From positions 4,407,001 to 4,471,000 of the forward strand of contig NZ_JAKRKC020000001.1 of assembly GCF_022664455.2 (NCBI RefSeq): DNA of 64,000 nucleotides. The letters run 5' to 3'. Positions 1 through 9,545 of the stretch are shown here, one piece after another (the stretch's first letter is position 1; the number at the start of each line of letters is the position of its first letter). The position numbers were made by a program, and so were the translations under genes. Source of the DNA: Actinomadura luzonensis. Its GTDB lineage: Bacteria > Actinomycetota > Actinomycetes > Streptosporangiales > Streptosporangiaceae. A model generated the notes under the pieces. It saw only the letters and a list, made by a program, of their open reading frames with translations. It had not been told where the DNA came from and did no database searches.

Positions 1-771
1 GACGATGATGGGCTCGGCGACCCGGCCCTCGACCACGACCTCGCCGACGTCGGCCTGGTAGGTGTGGTCGACCCGCAGGTACGGCCCGATGCGGCCGCGG
101 GCGCTCTCGACGATCTCGCGGAAGGTGCAGTCCTCGCGCTGGACGCCCGGCCAGGACCCGGCCAGGATGCGCAGCCGCTGGAGGCTGTGCAGGGCCTGGG
201 TGGCGAGGTGGTCGATCTCGACCAGGCCCTGGTGGTAGGCGTGGGCGCCGGCGTGGTCGTCCAGCTCCTCGTCGATCTTGATCTGCAGCCGGGTGAGTGC
301 CGCCTGGGCGGTGTCGGCCACGCCGCGCACGCCCGAGCGGGCGGCGGCGGAGACGTCGGCGCGGATGGCGGCGGCCCGGTCCTTGAACAACTGCTCGGCC
401 TCCTTGCAGCGGACGGCCACCGCGGTCTCGGCCAGGCATTCGTGCAGGAGGCCGGGAAGCTCGACGGAGGGGTGCCCGGCCTCGATGTCGGCGACCGCGC
501 GCAGCCGCTCGACCAGGCGGCCGAATTCGCCGGCCGCGGCGTCGTACCACTGTTTATTGATCTCGGCCTGTTGCGCGGCGGTGTCGGCATTCTTGCGCGC
601 CGTCTCGGCCTTCTGTTCCGCGGCGCGGGCGTCGCGGCGGGCGACGTCGCGGGCCCGTAGGGCGGCCCGCTTGGCGCGGGCCTGCCAGAGCAGGGCGCCC
701 GTCAGCGCGAACACGGCGGCCGCGAGCACGGCGCCGAGCAACGCACCGACCAGGAGATCCGGTGTGATCAT
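1..771 (-). CDS. Membrane-anchored sensor histidine kinase-like ATP-binding protein (3' end off the window)
   Basis: 257 residues are visible from an ATG at 771, preceded by AAGGAC; the C-terminus lies beyond base 1. Residues about 5-27 form one hydrophobic membrane segment. A long alanine/arginine/glutamate-rich, probably coiled-coil stretch follows. Near residue 190 is the segment EIDHLATQALHSLQRLRILAG and near 225 GRIGPYLRVDH, which resemble the DHp-like region of actinobacterial NarX/CvnA-type kinases; the HATPase domain would start just past the window edge. The family acts at the membrane, often with roadblock/GTPase partners, but no partner is visible here. Family assignment is from motif memory, not a search. 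Confidence 0.7.
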   Translation of the reverse strand, partial: MITPDLLVGALLGAVLAAAVFALTGALLWQARAKRAALRARDVARRDARAAEQKAETARKNADTAAQQAEINKQWYDAAAGEFGRLVERLRAVADIEAGHPSVELPGLLHECLAETAVAVRCKEAEQLFKDRAAAIRADVSAAARSGVRGVADTAQAALTRLQIKIDEELDDHAGAHAYHQGLVEIDHLATQALHSLQRLRILAGSWPGVQREDCTFREIVESARGRIGPYLRVDHTYQADVGEVVVEGRVAEPIIV

Positions 772-911
772 GACGAGTCCTTGGTCGTCGGGACTGCCTT
801 GACTTCACTTTTACCAGTTCTCCACGTTGACTCCACGGTAAATCGGCGGGCAAATTCCCCGGCGAAAGGTGAATAAAATTCAGGAGGTTATACGAGGATT
901 ATTCATAATTG

Positions 912-929
912 CCGCCGAATAAACGGCGG
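912..929 (-). terminator. Candidate hairpin terminator after the TetR gene
   Basis: The six-base arms CCGCCG and CGGCGG enclose an AT-only loop (AATAAA on the plus strand). It lies just downstream of the TetR stop and before the sensor kinase on the same strand, and is followed by an AT-rich run. It is short, so termination is inferred. Confidence 0.4.
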
Positions 930-941
930 AAGGGAGACCGC

Positions 942-1571
942 TCAGGCCCGGCCGCGGTCGCCGCCCGCGTGGAGGGCCACGAGGAGGGGCCAGGTGAGGG
1001 CGGCCATCTCGGCGGGCGGCCGAGGGCAGCCGCGCTGCAGCCAGTCGGTCGCGACGCCGAGGAGCGCGCCCGCGGTGAAGGCCGCCGGCACGTCGTGCGG
1101 AGTGGCGGCGTCCGGGCCGGGGGCCGGGCCGCCGGCCCGGCAGACGCTCGCGTACGAGGCGACGGTGGCGCGCCGGCGGACGTGGTCGATGACGCGGGCG
1201 CTGCCCTGCGGCCCCAGCACGCCCCGGTAGAGGCGCGCGTGCTCGGCCAGGTGCGCGAAGAACGTCACCAGGGTGCCGGACGGCGCCCCGGCCGGGCCGG
1301 GGGCCGCCGCCGGCCCCATGGGGATCGAGTCGACCAGTTCGTCGATCATCGACGTGCAGGCGGCCTCGGCCAGCTCGTGCACGTCCCGGTAGTGGTCGTA
1401 GAAGGTGGACCGGCTCACCCCGGCGCGCCCGGCGACGTCGGCCACGCTGATCCTGGACAGCTCCCGGTCCTGGACGAGCTCGATCAGCGTGCGCCGCAGG
1501 GCCTCCCGGGTCCGGCGCACCCGCCGGTCGCCGGGCTCGCCCGCGCGCTGCCCGGTCGTCGTCGTCGCCAC
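942..1571 (-). CDS. TetR/AcrR family transcriptional regulator
   Basis: A 209-residue protein. The N-terminal helix-turn-helix has the family pattern: RRTREALRRTLIELVQDRELSRISVADVAGRAGVSRSTFYDHYRD, residues about 13-60. The C-terminal ligand domain is divergent. I chose the GTG at 1571 because it precedes the HTH by the usual short lead; the open frame extends further upstream, but that part reads like the back of the P450 region. It is divergent from the cytochrome P450 at 1651 with about 80 bases between, so autoregulation and control of the P450 are likely but unproven. Confidence 0.85.
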   Translation of the reverse strand: MATTTTGQRAGEPGDRRVRRTREALRRTLIELVQDRELSRISVADVAGRAGVSRSTFYDHYRDVHELAEAACTSMIDELVDSIPMGPAAAPGPAGAPSGTLVTFFAHLAEHARLYRGVLGPQGSARVIDHVRRRATVASYASVCRAGGPAPGPDAATPHDVPAAFTAGALLGVATDWLQRGCPRPPAEMAALTWPLLVALHAGGDRGRA

Positions 1572-1588
1572 GGCCTCAGTGTACGTTC

Positions 1589-1603
1589 CCGGACATCTGT
1601 CGG
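1589..1603. promoter_or_regulatory. Weak candidate TetR operator between the TetR and P450 genes
   Basis: CCGGACATCTGTCGG is an imperfect palindrome (core GACA-TC-TGTC) in the divergent intergenic stretch. The symmetry is short and could be chance. It is listed only because it sits where a TetR operator would be expected. Confidence 0.25.
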
Positions 1604-1650
1604 TTAGCCTGCAACTGTAGGGAAGCTGTGCGGTCGGACACCACACTCGA

Positions 1651-2895
1651 ATGGGGAGAGCCTTGACCACTGACGCCGCCGACACCACCGACACCGGCTC
1701 CGCCGGGACGCTGCAGGTCGCCCGGGGTTGCCCGTTCGCCCCGCCGGAGCAGCACATGCGGCTCCTGCGCGAGCGGCCCGTCGCCAAGGTCACGCTGCCG
1801 ACGGGACGGGACGCCTGGGTGGCCTCCCGCTACCAGGACATCAGGACGGTCCTGAGCGACCCGCGCTTCAGCGCCAACCGGCGGCACCCGGGCGCGCCGC
1901 GCCTGGTGAACGGGCCGGACAACGAGATGGCGATGTCGCCGCTGCCGAAGATGATGCTGGAGATGGACGGGGCCGAGCACGCCCAGGCCCGCCGCGCCGT
2001 GGTCGGCGAGTTCACGGTGCGGCGCATGGCGGCGCTGCGCCCGCGCATCCAGCAGTTCGTGGACGAGCACCTCGACGCCATGCTCGCCGGCCCCCGCCCC
2101 GCCGACCTGGTGACGGCGCTGGCGCTGCCGGTCCCGTCGCTGGTGATCTGCGAGCTGCTCGGCGTCCCGTACGCCGACCACGACTTCTTCCAGGTCAACA
2201 GCGCCCAGTTGCTCAACCGGCGGGCGACGGAGCAGGAGCGGCAGCACGCCGTCCTGGAGCTGGCGATCTACCTGGACAAGCTGATCGCCGCCAAGGAGCA
2301 GGAGCCCGCCGACGACCTGCTGGGCCGCCAGATCGCCAAGCAGCGCGACAACGGCGGGGTGGACCGGCCGGCGCTGCTCAGCCTGGCGTTCCTGCTGCTG
2401 ATCGCCGGGCACGAGACGACCGCGAACATGATCTCGCTGGGCACGTACACGCTGCTGGAGCGGCCCGAGGCGCTGGAGGCGCTGCGCGCGGACCCGGACC
2501 GGTGGGGCGGCGCGGTGGAGGAGCTGCTGCGGTACTTCACCATCGCCGAGTTCGCGATGGCGCGGGTGGCGCTGGAGGACGTCGAGCTGGGCGGCGCCGT
2601 GATCCCGGCCGGGTCGGGCGTGCTCATGCTGGCCAACGCCGGCAACCGCGACCCCGAGGTGTTCGAGGACGGCGACCGGTTCGACCCGGCCCGCGACGAC
2701 CGCAGCCACCTCGCCTTCGGCTACGGCCCGCACCAGTGCCTGGGCCAGAACCTGGCGCGGGTCGAGCTGGAGATCGTCTTCGAGACGTTGTTCCGGCGCG
2801 TGCCTGGGCTGCGACTGGCGGTGCCCGCCGACCAGCTCACGTTCAAGGACGAGGCCGCCGTGTACGGCATGCACGAGCTGCCCGTCACCTGGTGA
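1651..2895 (+). CDS. Cytochrome P450
   Basis: A 414-residue soluble bacterial P450 haem monooxygenase. The I-helix oxygen-activation motif AGHETT is at about residues 251-256, the K-helix ExxR lies within EELLRYF near 290, and the haem-binding FGYGPHQCLGQ has its cysteine near 363. The length is normal. The substrate cannot be read from the sequence. No ferredoxin or reductase gene is adjacent, so electron partners must be encoded elsewhere. The ATG at 1651 opens the frame, but TTG at 1663 is preceded by GGGGAG and may be the real start. It is probably controlled by the divergent TetR gene. Confidence 0.93.
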   Translation: MGRALTTDAADTTDTGSAGTLQVARGCPFAPPEQHMRLLRERPVAKVTLPTGRDAWVASRYQDIRTVLSDPRFSANRRHPGAPRLVNGPDNEMAMSPLPKMMLEMDGAEHAQARRAVVGEFTVRRMAALRPRIQQFVDEHLDAMLAGPRPADLVTALALPVPSLVICELLGVPYADHDFFQVNSAQLLNRRATEQERQHAVLELAIYLDKLIAAKEQEPADDLLGRQIAKQRDNGGVDRPALLSLAFLLLIAGHETTANMISLGTYTLLERPEALEALRADPDRWGGAVEELLRYFTIAEFAMARVALEDVELGGAVIPAGSGVLMLANAGNRDPEVFEDGDRFDPARDDRSHLAFGYGPHQCLGQNLARVELEIVFETLFRRVPGLRLAVPADQLTFKDEAAVYGMHELPVTW

Positions 2896-2953
2896 CCGGA
2901 TCTTCTCCGCCTCCGGGGTGAACTTCGGGGCGTCCCCGGCCGTCGTACCCTGC

Positions 2954-3469
2954 ATGACACGACACACGATGGCCCGGGCGACGCTGGCGACGGCGCTGGC
3001 CGCGGGGCTCCTGGCCGGCGCCGTCCCCGCCGCGCAGGCTTCCAGCGCGGCGGGCGGCACGTTCGGCCCGTACGGGTACGGGGGCGTCAAGCTCGGCATG
3101 AGCGCCAAGGCCGCCAAGGCCACGGGCCTCATCAGGCACAAGGGCGGCCTCGACTCCGGCACCTGCACGGGCTGGGAGCTGAAGGCCCACCCCGTCGGCC
3201 GCGACGCGGTCGGGCTCTACATCTCGAAGAAGCGCGGCGTCGCGATGATCTTCGCGCCGAAGGGCGCCAGGACGCCGGCCGGCATCGGCGTGGGCTCCAC
3301 CCGCACCCAGCTCAAGAAGGCCTATCCGAAGCTCAAGACGGCCGCCAGCGGCTATCCGTACATCAAGGCGCCGGGCAACCCGAAGGCGTACTACGCCTTC
3401 CTGGTCAACGGCAAGGGCCGCATCTACGAGATCGCGCTGGCGCTGAACACCCAGGACTGCGCCAACTAG
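2954..3469 (+). CDS. Secreted protein of unknown function
   Basis: A 171-residue product from the ATG at 2954. It has a clear Sec-type signal peptide: MTRHTMARA, a hydrophobic stretch, and an AQASS cleavage region near residue 30. The mature part is lysine/glycine-rich, contains GVKLGMSAKAAKATG (reminiscent of small actinobacterial surface proteins) and has two cysteines. No enzyme motif is seen. A longer in-frame start at 2918 is less likely because it would put 12 non-signal residues ahead of the signal peptide. There is no obvious ribosome binding site, so the message may be leaderless. Confidence 0.75.
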   Translation: MTRHTMARATLATALAAGLLAGAVPAAQASSAAGGTFGPYGYGGVKLGMSAKAAKATGLIRHKGGLDSGTCTGWELKAHPVGRDAVGLYISKKRGVAMIFAPKGARTPAGIGVGSTRTQLKKAYPKLKTAASGYPYIKAPGNPKAYYAFLVNGKGRIYEIALALNTQDCAN

Positions 3470-3478
3470 CCCGGCCGG

Positions 3479-3886
3479 TCAGCGTCCGGGGAAGAACGCC
3501 AGCGCGTTCGCCACCAGGACCGCCGCCACGGCCACCCCGCCCACCCAGGCGGGCACCATCGCGGCCCTGCGCCCGCCACGCAGGGCCCGCAGCCCGTGCC
3601 GGACGGCCTCCTCCTCGGGCGCGAGCAGCACCAGCAGCGCCGGGATCCCGGCCAGCAGCGCCGCCCCCGCCGGCAGCGCGGCGTTCACCCCGTCCGCGTG
3701 GCCGAGGACGCCGAGCAGCGCCTGGCCGACCACCACGGCGAACAGGTACGCCACCGGCAGCAGCAGGAGCGCCAGCCAGGCGTCGCGGTAGTCACGCCCG
3801 GCGTCCGCGCCGGGACGGCCCGGCCGGATGCGGGTGTCGCCGGAGGACCGGGTGTCGCCAGAGGACCGGGTGTCGTCAGAGGACAT
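3479..3886 (-). CDS. Small integral membrane protein with N-terminal TRSSGD repeats
   Basis: A 135-residue product preceded by GGGAGGAGG eight bases before the ATG at 3886. The first 20 residues contain a near-tandem six-residue repeat (DTRSSG) encoded by an 18-base repeat. Residues about 34-60, 68-88 and 110-132 are hydrophobic, giving about three membrane helices separated by a basic loop (RHGLRALRGGRR). No family is recognised. It lies convergent with the preceding secreted-protein gene and codirectional with the L,D-transpeptidase behind it. Confidence 0.65.
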   Translation of the reverse strand: MSSDDTRSSGDTRSSGDTRIRPGRPGADAGRDYRDAWLALLLLPVAYLFAVVVGQALLGVLGHADGVNAALPAGAALLAGIPALLVLLAPEEEAVRHGLRALRGGRRAAMVPAWVGGVAVAAVLVANALAFFPGR

Positions 3887-3970
3887 CGTCGTCGCCTCCT
3901 CCCTGACCCTTCCACCGTCCCTCCGGCCGGCGGGCGCCGGCCAGAGGCTTTCGGCCCGTTCCCGGGCCGC

Positions 3971-4696
3971 TCAGTGGACGACGACGGTGTCGCCGACCTT
4001 CAGCCAGCCGCTCGCCCACAGCCAGTCCATCGCGCCGGTGCTCACCCGCACGCAGCCGTGCGAGGCCGGGTAGGGCGGGACGGAGGCGTAGCCGTGCACG
4101 GCGATGCCGCCGTTGAAGTAGCGCGGCCGGTAGAGCAGCCCGAGCGGGCCGCGGTCCCAGCCGTTCACCTGCCGCTGGACGCGGAACGTGCCGCGCGGGG
4201 TGACCGCCCGCTTGGTGACGCCGCCCACGGTGTAGAGGCGGCCGGTGCCGGTGGAGGTGTTGAACACCTGGCGCACCCGGCCGCCGTCGGCGAGGACGAG
4301 CAGCTGGCGGGCCAGGTCGATCTCGGCGCGCCGCCCCGAGGCGGTGTACGGGCGGGGCAGCGCGCCCCGGTCCAGGGCGGCCCACGTCCGGGGGCCGACG
4401 ACGCCGTCGCGGGGCAGCCCCGCGGCCTTCTGCAGGGCGTACACCGCCTGGGTGGTGTACCCGCCGAACCGGCCGTCGGCGGCGCCCGTCCAGTAGCCGA
4501 GCGCGGCCAGCCGCCGTTGCAGCGCGAGCACGGCGGCCCCGGTGGCGCCGGCCGCAGCACCGGCCGCGAGCGCCGCCGGGGTGGGAGCCGCCTGGGCGGG
4601 AGCCGCCCGCGACGCGGGCACGAGGGCGGCGGCGGGCGCGCCCGCCGCGCAGACGGCCAGCGCCACCCCCGCCGCCAGGAACGCATGGCGGATCAT
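3971..4696 (-). CDS. L,D-transpeptidase with peptidoglycan-binding domain
   Basis: A 241-residue exported protein with AGGAGG upstream of the ATG at 4696. It has a signal peptide (residues 1-about 28). A PG_binding_1 domain follows (about 50-112, VLALQRRLAALGYWTGAADGRFGGYTTQAVYALQ), then a YkuD catalytic domain. The active-site region reads IAVHGYASVPPYPASHGCVRVS, with the nucleophile Cys215 in SHGCVR. The family forms 3-3 cross-links or attaches proteins in the cell wall. All catalytic residues are present. Confidence 0.93.
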   Translation of the reverse strand: MIRHAFLAAGVALAVCAAGAPAAALVPASRAAPAQAAPTPAALAAGAAAGATGAAVLALQRRLAALGYWTGAADGRFGGYTTQAVYALQKAAGLPRDGVVGPRTWAALDRGALPRPYTASGRRAEIDLARQLLVLADGGRVRQVFNTSTGTGRLYTVGGVTKRAVTPRGTFRVQRQVNGWDRGPLGLLYRPRYFNGGIAVHGYASVPPYPASHGCVRVSTGAMDWLWASGWLKVGDTVVVH

Positions 4697-4781
4697 GATG
4701 GCCTCCTGAGATCCTCACCTCCATGATCCGGCGGCGTCCCCGCCTCCGGCAGGGTCTTTGGGCCTCTGGGACGCCCGCCGC

Positions 4782-6459
4782 TCAGGCCAGGCAGGCGGCG
4801 GGCAGCGGGAACCAGCGCAGCCGCTCGAAGTCGTCCGGCAGCCCCGCCGGGGCCGCGCCGGACGGCTCCGGCCGGGACTCCAGCAGGGCGCGGGCCTGCT
4901 CCAGGTAGCCGGGCAGGGCGTCCTCGCCGGCCCGCTCGCGCGGCACCGCCGTCCCGTACGGGTCGTCGAAGCGCAGGTCGGACAGGTGCAACGGCGGGTC
5001 GGCCGGGGCGTCGCGGTGCCGCCACAGCCCGTCCGCCGGGTCGAAGCGGTAGTCGGGCAGCAGCCGGTGCCCGAGGCGGGCCAGCAGATCCACGGCGTCG
5101 ATGAGGTAGTCGCACACGGCGTCGGAGATGAAGTAGTGGAAGTTGACCCGCACCCAGCCCGGCTTGATGCCCTGGCAGCCCTGCCCGATCTCCTCCTCGA
5201 ACGCGCGCGAGCGGGCCGCGTCGATGGCCAGCAGCCGGTGGCCGTACGGCCCGGCGCAGGAGCAGCCGCCGCGCGCCTGCACGCCGAACAGGTCGTTCAG
5301 CACCGCCACCACGAAGTTGTGGTGCAGGAACAGCCCGCCCGCCGCCCGGATCCTGATCGAGACGATGGACAGCCGGCGCGAGTGCCGGTCGCCGAGGATC
5401 TCGACGGCCGGGTTGCGCTCCCAGCGGGCCAGCGCGCGCTGCCAGAAGCGCTCCTCCAGCGCCTGGATGACGTCGGTGCCGATGGCCTGCTTGAGCCGGA
5501 AGACCAGCCCGGCGCGGATCGACTCGACGATGGCGGGAGTGCCGGCCTCCTCGCGGGCGACCGGGTCGTCGAGGTAGCGGTGCCCGACGGGGTCCACGAA
5601 CAGCACGGTGCCGCCGCCCGGCGCGGTCGGCACCGGGTTCCTGACCAGCTCGCGCCGGACGACGAGCACGCCGGGCGTCTGCGGGCCGCCGACGAACTTG
5701 TGCGGCGACAGGAACACCGCGTCCTTGTGGTCGTCCGCGCCGGGCGCGCTCGCGGCCATCCTGATCGGCACGTACGGGGCCGCCGCCGCGTAGTCCCAGA
5801 ACGACAGCGCGCCGTGGGCGTGCAGCAGCGCCGCGATGCGCTCGGTGTCGGTGAGGATGCCGGTGACGTTGGAGGCGGCCGAGAAGCTGCCGATCAGCAG
5901 CGGCCGGTGGGCGTGCCGGGCGAGCTGGGCGGCGAGGTCGTCGCAGTCGATGTGGCCGGCCGCGTCCTCGCCGATGGCGACGGTGTCGGCGATCGACTCG
6001 CGCCATGGCAGCTCGTTGGAGTGGTGCTCGTACGGGCCGACGAACACCACCGGCCGCTCCCGTTCCGGCAGGGGCCGGGCGTGGCGGGCGGGGACGCGCA
6101 ACTCCAGGATCGCGACCAGCTTGTTGACCGCGGCGGTCGCGCCGGAGCCGCAGAAGACGACCAGGTCGTCGGGGCCGCCGCCGACGCCCTCGTGCACGGC
6201 GCGGCGGGCCTCCTCGCGCAGCCGGCCGGTCTGCAGGCCGGTGCCGCTGCTCTCGGTGTGGGTGTTGGCGTAGCGGGGCAGGACGTGGTCGCGGACGAAG
6301 TCCTCGGATGAAGGCCAGCGACCGGCCGGAGGCGGTGTAGTCGGCGTAGGTCACGCGGCGGGGGCCGTACGGGCCGGGCAGCACCTCGTCGTCGCCGATG
6401 ATGGCGGCGCGGAGACGGTCGAGCAGCGGCGAGGCCGGCGGCGCCTTGGGGGTGGGCAT
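4782..6459 (-). pseudogene. Class V aminotransferase-fold PLP enzyme, interrupted by a one-base frameshift
   Basis: The reading frame begins at the ATG at 6459 (MPTPKAPPASPLLDRLRAA) and runs to YTASGRSLAFI. There an extra G in the plus-strand GG at 6306-6307 shifts the frame. Removing it restores IEDFVRDHVLPRYANTHTESSGTGLQTGRLREEARRAVHEG and joins the long downstream frame to the stop at 4782. The full product would be about 558 residues. The body shows the fold: GSGATAAVNKL, and LSPHKFVGGPQTPG with the PLP lysine after His. The second half ends in a C-terminal extension. It could be a true pseudogene, a sequencing error, or (less likely) be translated from the internal ATG at 6197 as 471 residues. 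The substrate is unknown. Confidence 0.8.
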
Positions 6460-6589
6460 GCCCCCAGCATCCGCCGTCCGGTCGCGCCCGTCACGTGCGC
6501 ACCAGGCGCGGCGCCTCCGCCTGGAGGCGTCAAGAACCGTAGGCGCGCGAGTGATGGTGATCTGGGCGGACGTCGGCCAGGATGGGGCC

Positions 6590-8829
6590 ATGCCCGCCTG
6601 GCGGTCACGCAGAGTACCCTCACGGCGACCGGGCACGGGCCCGGCGGCGGTGGCGATCGCCTTGGTGGTGCTGGGCGTGGTGGCGACGGCGGCGTCCCTG
6701 GACGCGCCCTCGGACGGGACCGTCGTCCGGCTGGGCTGGCGGGCCTCCGGCGTGGTGGTGGACGTCCCCGGGCCGGGGGCGGGGCTGCGCGCCGGCGACC
6801 TGGTGACCGGCGTGGGCGGGCACCGCCTGGCCGAGGGGCCGGGCAGCGTCCCGCGCCCGGCCCTGGGAACGGTCCTGCCGTACGCGACGGCGCGCGGCGT
6901 CGTCGCCGTCAGGGCGGTACGGCCGGACCCGTACCGGCTGGCCCTGGAGGGCTGGGGGAACCTCGTCTTCGTGGTCGCGCTCGCCGGCCTGGCCGCGGCG
7001 CTGCGCCTGCGCCGCCCGGAGGAGCCCGCCACGGGCCCGCTGCTGGTGGTCGCGGCGGCGCTGCTGGGCAGCACGGTCACGGTCGCCGCCGGGCTGCCGG
7101 TCCTCGCGCTGGCGACGGGCGGGCCGCAGCTGTGGCTGTTCCATCTCAGCGCGGTCGGCGCGTACGCGGTGGGCTGGGGCGCGCTGCTGGCCTTCGCGGT
7201 GGCGTTCACGGCCCGCGCGCCGCACTCGCCGGGCCGCCGCCGGGCGGTCGCCGTCGCCTACGCCCTGCCGCCGGCCGCGACCGCGCTGTGGGCCGTGGCG
7301 GCCGCGCCCCTCTCCGCCGGCGTGTTCGGCTGGCTCGGCCTGCTGCACGCCGGGCAGACCGCAGTGGTGGCGCTGTCGCTGGTGGCCTCCGCCGTCTGGG
7401 GCGTGCTCGCCTACCGCCGCGACGCCGACCCGCTGGTGCGCGGCCGGCTGCGCTGGGTGCTGGGCGGCGGGGTGGTGACGAGCGTGCTCGGGCTCGCCGG
7501 CTGGCACCTGCCGGAGCTGCTCGCCGGGGCGCGCCCGCTGCCGTGGGGGGCGCTGGGGCTGTCGGGGCTGCCGTTCGTGGCGAGCGTCGGGGTGGCGCTG
7601 CGCCGGCACCGGCTGTTCGACATCGAGCGGCTGGCCAACCGGTCCCTCGTGTACGCCGCCGTGGTCGCCGTCCTGGTCGCCGGGTACGCGGCCGTGGTGG
7701 CGTTCCTGGTGGGCGGCCTGCGGCTGTCGCAGCCGGTGGCCGCCGCGCTGACCGCGGCCGGCGCGGCGCTGGCCCTCGCGCCGCTGCGCAACCTCGCGCA
7801 GAGCACCGTCAACCGGGTCATGTACGGCGACCGGCACGACCCGGCGGGCGCCCTGACCCGGCTCGGCGCCCGGCTGCAGGCCGCGCCGCTGCCGGCCGAC
7901 GTGCTGCCCGCCGTCGTGGAGACCGTGGCGCGCTCGCTGCGGGTCCCGTACGTGGCGATCGACCTGGTGGACGGCGCGGGCGGCAGCCACGAGGCGGCCC
8001 GGCACGGCGAGCCGGCCGGGCCGGTGCACGCCGAGCCGCTGCGCCACCACGGCGCGCTGATCGGGTGGCTGCGCGTGTCGGCCCGCGAGCCCGACGACCC
8101 GCTCGAACCCGTGGACCTCGTCCTGATCGGCTCGCTCGCGCAGCAGGCGGGCACCGCGGTGCAGGCGGTGCGGCTGCACGAGGACCTGGCCCGCTCCCGC
8201 GCCGAGGTGGTCGCCTCGCGCGAGGACGAGCGCCGCCGGCTGCGCCGCGACCTGCACGACGGGCTCGGGCGCAGCCTGGCCGCGATCGGGCTGAAGGCGG
8301 GGCTGGCCGCCAGGGCGGTGCCGGGCGGCTCGCCGGCGCGGCCGCTGCTGGAGGAGATCGCGGCGGAGGCGGCGGCGTCGCTGGCCGACGTGCGGCGGCT
8401 GGTGGAGGCGCTGCGCCCGCCCGCGCTGGACGAACTGGGCGTCGTGGCGCGGTCCGGGCCCGGGCGGCGGCCCTGGCGGGCGACATGCGGGTCGAGGTCA
8501 CCGGCCCGGCCGCCGGGCTGCCCGCGCTGCCGGCCGCGGTCGAGACGGCCGCGTACCGGATCGCGGTGGAGGCCGTCACCAACGCCGCCCGGCACAGCGG
8601 CGCCACGGCCTGCACCGCGACGATCGCGGCGGCGGCGGGCGGGGTCGAGGTGGTGGTGCGCGACGACGGCCGGGGGCTGGACCCGGCGCGGCCGCCGGGG
8701 GTGGGGTTCCGCTCGATGCGGGAGAGGGCCGCCGAGGTGGGCGGCACGTGGTCGGCGCGGTCCGGGCCGGAGGGCGGGACCGTGGTCCGCGCCTTCCTGC
8801 CGGTCGCGCCCGGGAAGGAGGGCTCGTGA
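6590..8829 (+). pseudogene. Two-component sensor histidine kinase (HisKA_3 type), interrupted by a one-base frameshift
   Basis: The frame from the ATG at 6590 encodes an N-terminal membrane segment, then a PDZ-like extracytoplasmic stretch (WRASGVVVDVPGPGAGLRAGDLVTGVGGHRL) and about eight further hydrophobic helices. A GAF-like region follows, then the HisKA_3 phosphoacceptor box EDERRRLRRDLHDGLGRSLAAIGLKAG with its His in DLHDG. Near 8446-8448 one G appears to be missing after GTCGTG. The ATPase domain (YRIAVEAVTNAARHSGA, DDGRGLDPARPPGVGF) continues in the next frame to the TGA at 8829. Restoring one base gives a normal kinase of about 746 residues. It overlaps the response regulator start by four bases, so the pair was built as an operon. 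Confidence 0.85.
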
Positions 8830-9461
8830 TCCGGGTGCTGCTGGCCGACGACCATCCGCTCTTCGTCGCGGGCCTGCGGGCCGTGCTGGACGCCGAGCCC
8901 GGCCTGGAGGTGGCCGCCGTGGCCGTCACCGGCGAGGACGCCGTCCGCCTGGCCGCCGAGCACAGGCCGGACGTCGCCGTGCTGGACGTCAGCATGCCGG
9001 GCGGCGACGGCATCGCGGTCACCGCCCGGCTGCGCGCCGCCGGGCTGCCGTGCCGCGTGCTGATCCTGACGATGTACGACGACGACGAGAACGTCGTCGC
9101 CGCCCTGCGCGCGGGCGCCCACGGGTACGCGCTGAAGGGGTCGGGCGGCGAGGAGATCGTGGCGGCGGTGCGGGCGGTGGCGCGCGGGGAGGCGGTGTTC
9201 GGGGCGGGGGTGGCGGCGCGGCTGCTGGCGCACTTCGCCCGCGCCGCGGCGGTCGCGCCGTTCCCGCAGCTCACCGAGCGGGAGCACGAGGTGCTGGGGC
9301 TGGTGGCGCGGGGGCTGGGCAACGCGGCGATCGGGCAGCGGCTCGGGCTGAGCGCCAAGACGGTGCGCAACCACGTGTCCAACATCCTCGCCAAGCTGCA
9401 CGTCGCCGACCGCGCGGCCGCCATCGTGCGGGCCCGCGAGGCGGGCCTCGGCGGGAGCTGA
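8826..9461 (+). CDS. NarL/LuxR-family response regulator
   Basis: 211 residues from a GTG whose last bases overlap the kinase stop (GTGA). The receiver domain has acidic Asp8/Asp9, the phosphoacceptor Asp54 in VAVLDVSMPGGDG, and a switch lysine in GYALKGSG. The LuxR-type HTH is at about 145-200: LTEREHEVLGLVARGLGNAAIGQRLGLSAKTVRNHVSNILAKL. It should be phosphorylated by the kinase encoded just upstream; if the kinase frameshift is real, the regulator may be orphaned or respond to other donors. The membrane-protein and multicopper-oxidase genes that follow are the obvious candidate targets. Confidence 0.93.
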   Translation: MIRVLLADDHPLFVAGLRAVLDAEPGLEVAAVAVTGEDAVRLAAEHRPDVAVLDVSMPGGDGIAVTARLRAAGLPCRVLILTMYDDDENVVAALRAGAHGYALKGSGGEEIVAAVRAVARGEAVFGAGVAARLLAHFARAAAVAPFPQLTEREHEVLGLVARGLGNAAIGQRLGLSAKTVRNHVSNILAKLHVADRAAAIVRAREAGLGGS

Positions 9462-9545
9462 CCGGCCCGTCCCGGCGCGGATCCCGGACGGGGCGGGACG
9501 GATGCCTCATGACGGCGGGACACCGGGCCGCGCATCCTGACCGGC

